Part shown: positions 1 through 7,487 of the stretch, piece after piece
How the letters are laid out: every line of letters starts with the position of its first letter
Position numbering within the stretch: position 1 is the stretch's first letter
NCBI GenBank assembly: GCA_903859705.1
Contig: CAIONQ010000170.1
Coordinates: forward strand, 1-64,000
Origin: an uncultured Chthonomonas sp.
GTDB lineage: Bacteria; Armatimonadota; Chthonomonadetes; Chthonomonadales; Chthonomonadaceae
Length of the DNA stretch: 64,000 nt
Direction: 5' to 3'
Translations under genes and position numbers: made by a program
Notes under the pieces: generated by a model
The model's input: the letters and a program-made list of their open reading frames with translations, nothing else
Databases searched by the model: none
What the model was told of the DNA's origin: nothing

Positions 1-441
1 CTCCCCGATGGCTCGTTCCTCGCCGTGAGAGGAAGTTATGGCGACAACGGTACCGTTTGGTGGGAGGCTGAAAGTGGCTCGAAGGTGATGCATTTAAGGT
101 TGCAGCAAGGCCGCAGAGCGGCGAAGAATAGGAAATGTATTAAAAGCAATTTCTATCGCGCTGCGCTTGCTTAGAGAGAGCATAGTGCCTTCGTAGCAAG
201 CCGTGCTGGTGTGGAGGGGGCGGATTCATGGAGGCTCGCAACCGGGGACAAGCCACCGCACCTACACCGGTCTGTAAGGCGATATTTAGCGTAGATAAGT
301 GTTATTAACTCGTAACTTTTGGGCCTCTCCTAACCTCTCCCCGATGGCTCGTACCTCGCCGTGAGAGGAAGTTATGGCGGCAACGGTACCGTTTGGGTGG
401 GAGGCTGAAAGTGGCTCGAAGGTGATGCATTTAAGGTTGCA
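1..441. repeat. Pair of ~105-bp direct repeats, 336 bp apart
   Basis: Bases 1-104 and 337-441 are the same sequence with two substitutions and one extra G. Similarity continues weakly for about 25 bp past the second copy (GCCGC, AAGAA shared). Copy 2 carries a short inverted repeat, CCTCTC at 334-339 with GAGAGG at 363-368, so the unit could fold. The first copy touches the window edge, so more copies may lie upstream. No transposase or coding frame accompanies it. The nature of the repeat is unknown. Confidence 0.85.
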
Positions 442-767
442 TGCGACGCCGCGGAGCCGTTAAGAAAAGCGCGGGGTTGTGTTTTGGGTGCCGTGCTTGG
501 TGAAAAGCGAGGGTTCAGTGGTTCGGGGTGAAATGCGGCGGTATCCGGAGTGATGCGCGGTTTGCGAGGGGAGTCTGGAGATCGACGAAAATTAGGGGTG
601 CCTGCTGGATTCTCGATTCATGTTCGTTCCGCGCTGCAACATAAATTACTACACCGGCATCAAATAACTTTGAGGCGGAATGAATACGCAGTCCGGATAA
701 ACGTGGAGGGGGCAACCTATGGTAGATACATCTGCTTGTAAGCTTAACTCTGTTAATCCGCTCAAGC
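442..767. other. Apparently non-coding stretch between the repeat and the first gene
   Basis: G-rich sequence with only short ORFs that have no recognisable protein character. The one notable signal is a very strong Shine-Dalgarno (GGAGGGGG, 705-712) six bases before an ATG at 719; see the next gene. Confidence 0.5.
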
Positions 768-1220
768 TTGAAACAGGCGTTAACAAACACCTCAGGGAAG
801 CTTCTAATCGGATTGTGTCCGATATTCATCCTGTGGGTAATCGTTTTCAATGGTATAGATACGGTCAATGTACACCGCCTGAACGGATCTCGAAATGTCG
901 CAAACGGAAAGATTGTTCGTAAATATGCTTATCTTGAGTGGGGTGATAGCTATTGGATTGAATATGACTTTATGGCTACACAGCGAACCTTTCATGCAAA
1001 AGAGTTGACAGATAAGCAGCTATGGGACAGATTAGCTGTCAATTCAGATGTGAAAGTCGCATATGTAAACGAAGACTCGTCTATTTCAATATTAGTTGGG
1101 AACAGCCAGGATAGTTCGAGTTCCCTGACGTTAGTGGTTCTCTTCGGCTTCTTGTTGTTCGCCTTCTGCCTTACAATGACTCCGCTCGGACGGTTATTCA
1201 AATTCAAATCCGGTACATAG
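768..1220 (+). CDS. Small membrane protein, DUF3592-like
   Basis: A 150-residue protein with one hydrophobic segment near residues 11-27, a polar middle domain (about 40-110) and a second hydrophobic segment near 119-137. This two-helix layout with an exposed beta-rich middle resembles DUF3592 proteins, whose function is unknown. The frame opens at a TTG (768) with no convincing ribosome binding site. A strong GGAGGGGG with ATG at 719 lies just upstream but in a different frame, so the gene may be frameshifted at its 5' end or preceded by a short coupled leader. The family call rests on layout only. Confidence 0.6.
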   Translation: MKQALTNTSGKLLIGLCPIFILWVIVFNGIDTVNVHRLNGSRNVANGKIVRKYAYLEWGDSYWIEYDFMATQRTFHAKELTDKQLWDRLAVNSDVKVAYVNEDSSISILVGNSQDSSSSLTLVVLFGFLLFAFCLTMTPLGRLFKFKSGT

Positions 1221-1944
1221 TTCGATGTATGCAGCATCCTTACAGCTATGCATGCGCACACCAATCTCGAACCTGTGTGGCAGCGGGGAACGGAGCACCT
1301 ACTCCGCTGTAGGGCTGGAGACATCGAGAACGTGATCAGTGATAACCGCCAGCTGGTAGCAAAAAACCTACTGTTGAAAACTGATAGTAGCAATCTGGTT
1401 CAGGCCAGATAACCTGTTTGCCAGGAGCACTTACGATACGCCTCCTGGTCACACATGGTGAACCTTGCTGTGATGCATCGGCGGCAATAACCAGTGGCCT
1501 GCGAAGGGAAAGTGCGCAGTCTTTTAACTATTCCCTGTTCCCATGGCCCTCGTTGTTCGTACCGGCCCTATCGGGCTTCGCTATCATGTGCGCCCGTTGC
1601 TGCGATGCGCGCAAGGGCGATGTAAAGTAAGAGTGAGATGCCTATGCTCCCGAATCGCTTACGGATTACGGAGTTGCGCCAATCGGACGGTTGCGAGTTC
1701 AAGTTGACTTGAGAACTACACCTCTCAACACAAATTATGGCTGGTGTTTTCGGCTTCCGAACCCAAACGAGGGAACACGGAATGGCGGAATGTGCAACGA
1801 GGAAACAAGGCAGTCAGCCCGGCAGACATCTGAATACATCACCCCATTCCAAGCACTCATGTGGCAGGAGTTACCAACCGCCGGGTGGAATTGCGATGGT
1901 GTATCCGAAATGCCAATCGGAACAGATCAAAGGGGGATCTGACC
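1221..1944. other. Gene-free stretch, about 720 bp
   Basis: No ORF here looks like a protein. A short inverted repeat, CCAGGAG (1421-1427) with CTCCTGG (1442-1448), could form a 7-bp hairpin but lacks a following T-run. No tRNA-like fold was recognised. The last bases hold the ribosome binding site of the next gene. Confidence 0.5.
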
Positions 1945-2706
1945 TTGGGTAATCCTATCAAACAGTCTATTGCATGGTGGTGCTTCGGTAGGCACCTGCC
2001 GGCACCGGAGTTGATTGCTGAGCTTAAGAACATTGGGTATGCCGGCGTTGAGATGTGCCCGCAGGAGCTGTGGCCACAGGTGATTGATGGTGGCCTTAAA
2101 ATCATTACGGAGGGCGGCCATGCTTCTCTGGGAGATGGGCTGAACAAACTCTCTAACCATGATCGCATTGAAAAGGAGATTGTTGCGAAGCTGGAACTGG
2201 CGCAGAAGTGGGGCATTCATGCTCTGATTGTGTTCAGCGGCAACCGCAATGGGCTTCCGGATGATCGCGGCATCGAGAACACCGCACTTGGCTTGCAGCG
2301 CGTGTCCAAAGCTGCCGAGCAGGCGGGCGTAAAGCTGGTTCTGGAACTGCTGAACTCGAAGGTGGATCACGCGGATTACCAGTGCGATCACACCTACTGG
2401 GGTGTGGAAGTATGCAAACGAGTTAACTCATCGCACGTTAAACTGCTGTACGATATTTACCATATGCAGATTATGGAAGGCGATGTAATACGTACCATAA
2501 AGGCCAATATGGATTATATTGGGCACTTCCATACGGCGGGAAACCCTGGCCGCAATGAGATTGATGATAGCCAGGAGCTCTACTACCCGCCAATCATGAA
2601 GGCGATCTCCGAATCGACCTTTAATGGGTATGTTGGTCAGGAGTTTAGCCCACTAAGAGATCCCAAAACGAGCCTGGAGCAGGCTTACAAGATCTGTAAC
2701 ATATAA
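1945..2706 (+). CDS. Hydroxypyruvate isomerase-like sugar isomerase (TIM barrel)
   Basis: A 253-residue cytoplasmic protein of the xylose-isomerase-like TIM-barrel superfamily, closest in feel to hydroxypyruvate isomerase (Hyi) and related epimerases; these interconvert small keto and aldo sugars at a divalent metal. Likely metal-ligand strands are seen in LVLELLNS, VKLLYDIYHMQ, GHFHTAGNPG and YVGQEFSP, and length matches the family (about 250-260). The TTG start is chosen because AGGGGG (1931-1936) sits eight bases upstream. An in-frame extension to 1861 has no protein character. It opens a run of carbohydrate genes on the same strand. The exact substrate cannot be read from sequence. Confidence 0.85.
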   Translation: MGNPIKQSIAWWCFGRHLPAPELIAELKNIGYAGVEMCPQELWPQVIDGGLKIITEGGHASLGDGLNKLSNHDRIEKEIVAKLELAQKWGIHALIVFSGNRNGLPDDRGIENTALGLQRVSKAAEQAGVKLVLELLNSKVDHADYQCDHTYWGVEVCKRVNSSHVKLLYDIYHMQIMEGDVIRTIKANMDYIGHFHTAGNPGRNEIDDSQELYYPPIMKAISESTFNGYVGQEFSPLRDPKTSLEQAYKICNI

Positions 2707-2742
2707 CCGGACAGACAAGACAGTTCGAACAAGCCGAGACGG

Positions 2743-2775
2743 TGCCCTTCCCACTATAATAAATGGGAACGGGCA
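2743..2775 (+). terminator. Probable terminator-like hairpin after the isomerase gene
   Basis: TGCCCTTCCCA (2743-2753) pairs with TGGGAACGGGCA (2764-2775), with one bulge and a ten-base loop. There is no clean T-run, so it may act as a weak terminator or an RNA 3' end stabiliser. Confidence 0.5.
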
Positions 2776-3122
2776 TCGCTCTCTTAGTGCAATCTGCTAA
2801 CCAGCATCAGCGTGCAAAGGTTAAAACCTGGCTAATTAGTTTATATATCATGAAGGTCCTATTGCACTCCATCACGCTGGTGGGTATTTTGATAATCGGC
2901 ACACAACAAATGCAGGCGTTTTTTATTGTTGCGTTTAATCGCTATAGTGTCAGGTTAGGAGCGGTTGATACAGGCGAGAGCCGGTATGTTCTACAGCTCT
3001 TTACTTACGATTGGTGATGTGTGCTTTCAGTAAGTCTCGGGCCAGGTTCCCAGCTGTGCATGGTTTATTGCTGCACTGTGGGGCTGCGAGACATTATCTC
3101 ACTTGATGGAGGAAAGATCTGA
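2776..3122 (+). other. Intergenic region before the PEP-CTERM gene
   Basis: An 84-codon frame (2763-3017) has one hydrophobic stretch but no ribosome binding site and overlaps the hairpin, so I do not call it. GGAGG at 3109-3113 is the ribosome binding site of the gene starting at 3123. No confident promoter was found. Confidence 0.45.
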
Positions 3123-3947
3123 ATGACCAGATTATCGAGCAGGCTGTGGAGCCTGGCTTTGGCAGGGATTTGTGGGCTGGTAATGGCGGTAAGTACGGCC
3201 GCAAAAGCAGATGATGCGCAGTTCAGTATCTCCGGGGCCGGCATCACGGCCAGCGGAACACTCTATGGCAGCTACGTTACCGTATTTGGTTTCTCTGATC
3301 CTCTGTTTGAAGTTACCGGAGCCACCGGTTATTTTAACGATACTACCAGTGGGCTAACGGGAGCAATCAACGGCGTCCTTCCGGGCTCGATTTACACAAC
3401 GGTACCCTCCAACGGAAACCACGATAGCATCGATGCATCCGGGGTGCCATTCCCTCCATCGTCCTACGATAACATCATCTATGTCAAGGGCAACTCGCCG
3501 GTAGTGTGCGACCCTACCTTTTATCCCTATCACGGTGGATTCATGGATATCTATGGTCTGATGCTCACATTTGATGCAGGTGGTGGCAACACTGGCCTTG
3601 TAAATGTGTGGAGTAACGGCAACCTGAATGATCCCTCCAACCCTATCGGCGTGGATTATGGAGTGTCGGATGGTTTGCTGAGCGTAGTTAGTAGCCACCC
3701 GTTCTACACCGTGCTCAACTATGTTGGCGACGGCAATAACTATCCGTCGTATCGTGGCAGTGGCGTCAATGTTTCCGTTCACACGCCAGAGCCCTCTGCA
3801 GCGGCTGTTTTTGCGATTGGCGCACTCATGCTCCCGCTTGTGGGCCGGCGTAAACTGTTTCGCCGGGCATCTGTATCTGCCCGGGTATTCTTTCACTGGC
3901 GCTGCACGTTGGTTACAATGGCAGCTTATTCCAGGCAACAACAATGA
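3123..3947 (+). CDS. PEP-CTERM-like secreted protein with an abnormal C-terminal tail
   Basis: Residues 1-30 are a signal peptide (hydrophobic core LALAGICGLVMAV, AKA-type cleavage). The middle is a Gly/Ser/Asn/Thr-rich beta-type domain of unknown function. Near the end sits a PEP-CTERM-type sorting signal: TPEPSAAA, a hydrophobic helix, then GRRK. Family members normally stop within a few residues of the basic cluster, but this frame runs on for about 30 residues to a Gln-rich end. A terminator-like hairpin lies inside the tail. A single-base shift at GGCGTAAAC would give a stop right after the arginines. Start supported by GGAGG nine bases upstream. Likely exported and processed by an exosortase encoded elsewhere. 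Confidence 0.75.
   Translation: MTRLSSRLWSLALAGICGLVMAVSTAAKADDAQFSISGAGITASGTLYGSYVTVFGFSDPLFEVTGATGYFNDTTSGLTGAINGVLPGSIYTTVPSNGNHDSIDASGVPFPPSSYDNIIYVKGNSPVVCDPTFYPYHGGFMDIYGLMLTFDAGGGNTGLVNVWSNGNLNDPSNPIGVDYGVSDGLLSVVSSHPFYTVLNYVGDGNNYPSYRGSGVNVSVHTPEPSAAAVFAIGALMLPLVGRRKLFRRASVSARVFFHWRCTLVTMAAYSRQQQ
3863..3884 (+). terminator. Terminator-like hairpin inside the annotated 3' end of the PEP-CTERM gene
   Basis: CCGGGCA (3863-3869) and TGCCCGG (3878-3884) form a 7-bp stem with an eight-base loop, followed by a short pyrimidine stretch. Its place inside the reading frame suggests the true gene end was originally just upstream. Confidence 0.4.
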
Positions 3948-3960
3948 AGGCAGGCACTGC

Positions 3961-5223
3961 ATGATAAGCTGTCGAACCAATTGGGCTGGAAACCTTACGT
4001 ACTGCAGTTCAGAAGTAGTGGAACCAACCAGTGCAGAGGAAGTGGCCGATTTTGTTCGAAGTCAGTACCGCGTTAGAACCCTTGGTACCCGCCATTGCTT
4101 CAACGAAATTGCGGATACATCGGGTGTTCACATATCCCTGCGGCAGATGAACAGGATTGATCCCGTTGATAGGCACCGTAACACCGTAACCTTGCAGGGT
4201 GGGGCGCGTTACGGAGAGCTTTGCCGGAATCTCGATTCGCAGGGTTATGCGCTACCAAATATGGCTTCTCTGCCTCACATTTCCGTTGCTGGTGCATGTG
4301 CCACTGCCACACATGGGTCTGGCGAATTACGTGCCTCTCTCGCCGGCCAAGTAAGTGCGATACAGATCGTTAATGGCCGCGGCGAGATTGTAGAAATATC
4401 GAGGGATACCGATGCAGATATTTTCCCGGGTTGTGTTGTGAACCTGGGGGCATTAGGTACCATAACCCGCTTGACGTTGGATGTTGAACCCACCTACCAA
4501 GTTCGTCAGCTGGTATATCGCAAGTTGCCAGTAGATGCAGTGCTTGCAGAGTTTGATGCTATTCAGCAGATGGCAGCAAGCGTGAGCCTGTTTACGGACT
4601 GGTGTGGAGATACCATCAATCAACTCTGGCTCAAGAAGCTTGCTTCTGATGATATGGAGGATGAAGAAACCGTGTGTGGCGCTTCCGTGGCGCGATCACG
4701 GGTCCATCCTGTTGAAACCATGGGGGCGGATCCATGCACCGAGCAATTAGGCATTCCCGGGCCATGGTTTGAACGGCTGCCACATTTCAGGCTTGAGTTT
4801 ACGCCCAGTGTTGGAGCAGAACTTCAATCCGAATATCTTGTGCCAAGAGAGAGTTTTGCAGACGCATTTTTAGCCATAAATGGGCTGCGTGAACGTATTG
4901 CTCCGTTGCTACTAATTTCAGAAATACGCACTGTTGCCGCCGATGATTACTGGATGAGCCCCTTTTACCATCAGCAATGCGTGGGGTTCCACTTCACGTG
5001 GAAACCGCTACAGAATGCCGTGATGGCACTGCTTCCAGACATAGAGGCTGCAATTAAGCCTTATAATGCACGGCCACACTGGGGCAAACTGTTTACTATG
5101 CAGTGGTCGGAAATACGCTCCCACTATCCAGAATTTGCAGCCTTCAAGAGCCTCACTTCTCAGTTTGATCCCATATGCAGGTACCGTAACGGGTTTTTAA
5201 ACGGCTTGCTTGGAACTTCATGA
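3961..5223 (+). CDS. Alditol (xylitol) oxidase, covalent flavoprotein
   Basis: A 420-residue FAD oxidase of the VAO/ALO family that oxidises the terminal hydroxyl of sugar alcohols such as xylitol or sorbitol, producing an aldose and H2O2. It closely tracks bacterial AldO from end to end: TNWAGN at the start, GTRHCFNEIAD with H45 as the expected covalent FAD-histidine, LPNMASLPHISVAGA followed by ATHGSG, VSLFTDW, CTEQLGIPGPW, and EIRTVAADDYW near the substrate site, ending RPHWGK. No signal peptide, so cytoplasmic. An in-frame extension upstream to 3721 overlaps the previous gene and is not used; the ATG at 3961 aligns with the family start. Its stop overlaps the next start (ATGA), so translation is probably coupled. 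Confidence 0.92.
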   Translation: MISCRTNWAGNLTYCSSEVVEPTSAEEVADFVRSQYRVRTLGTRHCFNEIADTSGVHISLRQMNRIDPVDRHRNTVTLQGGARYGELCRNLDSQGYALPNMASLPHISVAGACATATHGSGELRASLAGQVSAIQIVNGRGEIVEISRDTDADIFPGCVVNLGALGTITRLTLDVEPTYQVRQLVYRKLPVDAVLAEFDAIQQMAASVSLFTDWCGDTINQLWLKKLASDDMEDEETVCGASVARSRVHPVETMGADPCTEQLGIPGPWFERLPHFRLEFTPSVGAELQSEYLVPRESFADAFLAINGLRERIAPLLLISEIRTVAADDYWMSPFYHQQCVGFHFTWKPLQNAVMALLPDIEAAIKPYNARPHWGKLFTMQWSEIRSHYPEFAAFKSLTSQFDPICRYRNGFLNGLLGTS

Positions 5224-6320
5224 TGCCCATACCCGGTAACACTACTCCAGGCAGGTTAGCGCGGCTCATGTGGCTGATAGGCGGGGCTGGCCTGCTATGT
5301 GCCGCGCCTCATGCCTTTTCAAGGCCCCGAATTGCGCTTGCCGCAAAAGGCTGCGAGTGCGCCAACACCTCCCTCGTCTCTGCACTGGAACGAGTAGGCG
5401 GAGCCGAAGATCCTCCGCGTGCTCACGATCCTACCATGGCATACGAGCATGGCAAATACTACATGTATACAACTGGGCCAGGAATTCCCTTTTCTGTATC
5501 AACCGATTTACGGCACTGGAAGGCTTCGGGCAAGGCATTGCCTGCCCCTTTTAAGTGGACATCTGAGGCTGTTAGCGGCTCTAGCGATATCTACTGGGCA
5601 CCCCACGTAGTTAAGTACCTCGATAAGTGGCTGATGTTTTACGCTGTATCCACGTTCGGTAAGAACCTGAGTGTGATTGGAGTGGCCACAAACACAACGC
5701 TGAATCCGGAGAGCAAAGAGTATGCCTGGAAGGATGCCGGAGCCGTTGTGGCAACGCATCCCGGCGATACCTGGAATGCGATTGACCCCAATTTTGTTGT
5801 GGATGCTAAGGGCCAGCCGTGGCTGGCAGCTGGGTCGTTCTGGAGTGGGTTAAAACTCATACAGCTGGATCCGGCAACGCTTCATCAAACGGAGGGCATG
5901 TCTCCAGCTCCCATTGCTGGCCGCCCACACACACCTGATATACGGGGTGCCATTGAAGCACCCTGTATGGTTCAGCACGGTGACTACTGGTATCTGTTTG
6001 CATCGTTTGATTTCTGCTGCCGGGGTATAAGCAGTACCTACAACGTTCGGGTTGGAAGATCTAAGGACATTCGCGGGCCTTATAAGGACAGGGCGGGTGT
6101 TTCAATGCTGGAGGGAGGGGGCACACAGGTGCTTGCTGCCACAGAGCGTTGGAAGGGGCCCGGGCACAACGGCTACCTTAAGGTGGGCAAACGGGAGCTG
6201 CTGGCCTATCACGCATACGATGCCACCGATAACGGCATGCCAAAGCTGCAGATTGCAGATTTAACCTGGGACAAAGATGGCTGGCCGCGAGTTACTAGCA
6301 CCAACGGAGATATTCGGTGA
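5220..6320 (+). CDS. Secreted GH43 arabinanase / endo-1,5-alpha-L-arabinosidase
   Basis: A 366-residue five-bladed beta-propeller glycosidase. An N-terminal signal peptide (about 1-36, with a hydrophobic segment near 16-33) indicates export. The GH43 acid triad can be assigned: D70 in AHDPTMAY (general base), D189 in AIDPNF (pKa modulator), E246 in GAIEAPCM (general acid), and H315 in GPGHNG as the usual calcium or active-site histidine. The overall pattern matches the arabinanase subgroup, which hydrolyses alpha-1,5-arabinan of pectin. ATG at 5220 overlaps the oxidase stop by four bases, and its own stop overlaps the next gene by four, so the three genes form one coupled unit. Confidence 0.9.
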   Translation: MMPIPGNTTPGRLARLMWLIGGAGLLCAAPHAFSRPRIALAAKGCECANTSLVSALERVGGAEDPPRAHDPTMAYEHGKYYMYTTGPGIPFSVSTDLRHWKASGKALPAPFKWTSEAVSGSSDIYWAPHVVKYLDKWLMFYAVSTFGKNLSVIGVATNTTLNPESKEYAWKDAGAVVATHPGDTWNAIDPNFVVDAKGQPWLAAGSFWSGLKLIQLDPATLHQTEGMSPAPIAGRPHTPDIRGAIEAPCMVQHGDYWYLFASFDFCCRGISSTYNVRVGRSKDIRGPYKDRAGVSMLEGGGTQVLAATERWKGPGHNGYLKVGKRELLAYHAYDATDNGMPKLQIADLTWDKDGWPRVTSTNGDIR

Positions 6321-7441
6321 CGAATAGCAGCGATCAGAACCCTGATAACGGCGTATTCGCCTGGCAGTTTCCTAATGCCGACAGAGAGAAAGCATGGCGC
6401 CACTACTCTTACGGTGAAGAGCGTTGGTGGGGAGATTTCGGCAGAGAGTTGCCAGTGCCAGCCGATCCTTTCGAAGCAAAACCATGGTCAATGGGTCCGT
6501 TTGAGAAGTACTCTGGCAATCCCGTGTTCGCACCGGATCCGGGCAGTTGGGACTGTGGGCGCTACGATGGCGGAGTGCACAATGGGGCCACCGTGGTGCA
6601 CCAAAACAGGTTCTGGTATGTGTATCGGGGGGAACGGCCCATCGATATCCCACAAAAGGGACCTGTGGATTACATCTGCGATATTGGTATTGCCGTTAGC
6701 GATGATGGAGTGAACTTTGAGCGGGTGAGAGATTACAGCCCTCTGTTTAGGACTGGCACAAACCGGCAATACAGTTATGAAGATGTGAACCTTGTGGAGC
6801 ATAAGGGCGTGTTTTACCTGTTCTGCAATCAATGGTTCTGGGAGAACATGGCGGATACATCTATTAACGGCACTTTCCTTGCGACCTCCACAGATCTGCT
6901 CCACTGGCAGCGGCATGGAATTGTGTTTCCGAATGCGGCGCAGATCCATAGAAACGCAGTTGTTCTGCAGAACCCGCAGAACGAGGCCGTAAAGGTGAAC
7001 GGGCGCTTCTGGATGTATATCAACGATGGGATTATTGCAACCTCCGAAGATATGATTCATTGGATTTCTGAAGCAGGAGCGCATCATTGGCCGGGCGGCG
7101 AAGGTTGCTTTGCAATGGCGGATCATAACCCGGAACGACCGGACGACATTGTTCTTTTTACCGGCGGCAACCATACGGGCCATTTCTACGCAATTGGAGA
7201 GGTGCTGCTTAGTAAAGCAGACCCTACGATGCCGCTGGATTGGCTTGGCGCACCGGCACTGCATGCAGAAACTACCATTCCACACGAAAACGGCAGAAAT
7301 GCGGAACCACCGTACGAGCCGATATCCAGTTTTGCAGACTGCATATTCTTCAACGGATTAACGCGATATAATGGTAAGTGGTGGCTTTACTACGGTGGCA
7401 GCGAATTCTACACATGCCTCGCCACTGCAAATGCCCGGTAG
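6317..7441 (+). CDS. Beta-propeller glycosidase, GH43/GH130-like
   Basis: A 374-residue protein with repeated propeller-blade motifs (FWYVYRGER, GVFYLFCNQW, GRFWMYINDG, GKWWLYYGGS) typical of five-bladed glycoside hydrolase and phosphorylase folds. Candidate catalytic acids lie in CGRYDGGVHN and YEDVNLV, but I cannot fix the family. No signal peptide, so it probably acts inside the cell on imported oligosaccharides, perhaps those released by the GH43 enzyme upstream. It starts with GTG, overlapping the previous stop as GTGA. GH130 phosphorylase is the main alternative to GH43. Confidence 0.75.
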   Translation: MTNSSDQNPDNGVFAWQFPNADREKAWRHYSYGEERWWGDFGRELPVPADPFEAKPWSMGPFEKYSGNPVFAPDPGSWDCGRYDGGVHNGATVVHQNRFWYVYRGERPIDIPQKGPVDYICDIGIAVSDDGVNFERVRDYSPLFRTGTNRQYSYEDVNLVEHKGVFYLFCNQWFWENMADTSINGTFLATSTDLLHWQRHGIVFPNAAQIHRNAVVLQNPQNEAVKVNGRFWMYINDGIIATSEDMIHWISEAGAHHWPGGEGCFAMADHNPERPDDIVLFTGGNHTGHFYAIGEVLLSKADPTMPLDWLGAPALHAETTIPHENGRNAEPPYEPISSFADCIFFNGLTRYNGKWWLYYGGSEFYTCLATANAR

Positions 7442-7487
7442 GGACAACCCGCCCAAAATCAATTTCACGCCCTGGATGCTTATCTCT

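Noticed and set aside
1-441. CRISPR array or insertion-sequence ends as the explanation of the repeats
   Set aside because: Only two units are seen; they are far too long and widely spaced for CRISPR, and they are direct rather than inverted, with no transposase.
550-741. 63-codon frame before the first gene
   Set aside because: Basic, low-complexity translation without a binding site; it also overlaps the strong ribosome binding site at 705.
1418-1942. Several short plus-strand frames in the gene-free stretch
   Set aside because: They overlap each other and show no domain, signal peptide or binding site.
2763-3017. 84-codon frame with a hydrophobic stretch
   Set aside because: It has no ribosome binding site, begins inside a hairpin and shows no protein-like pattern.
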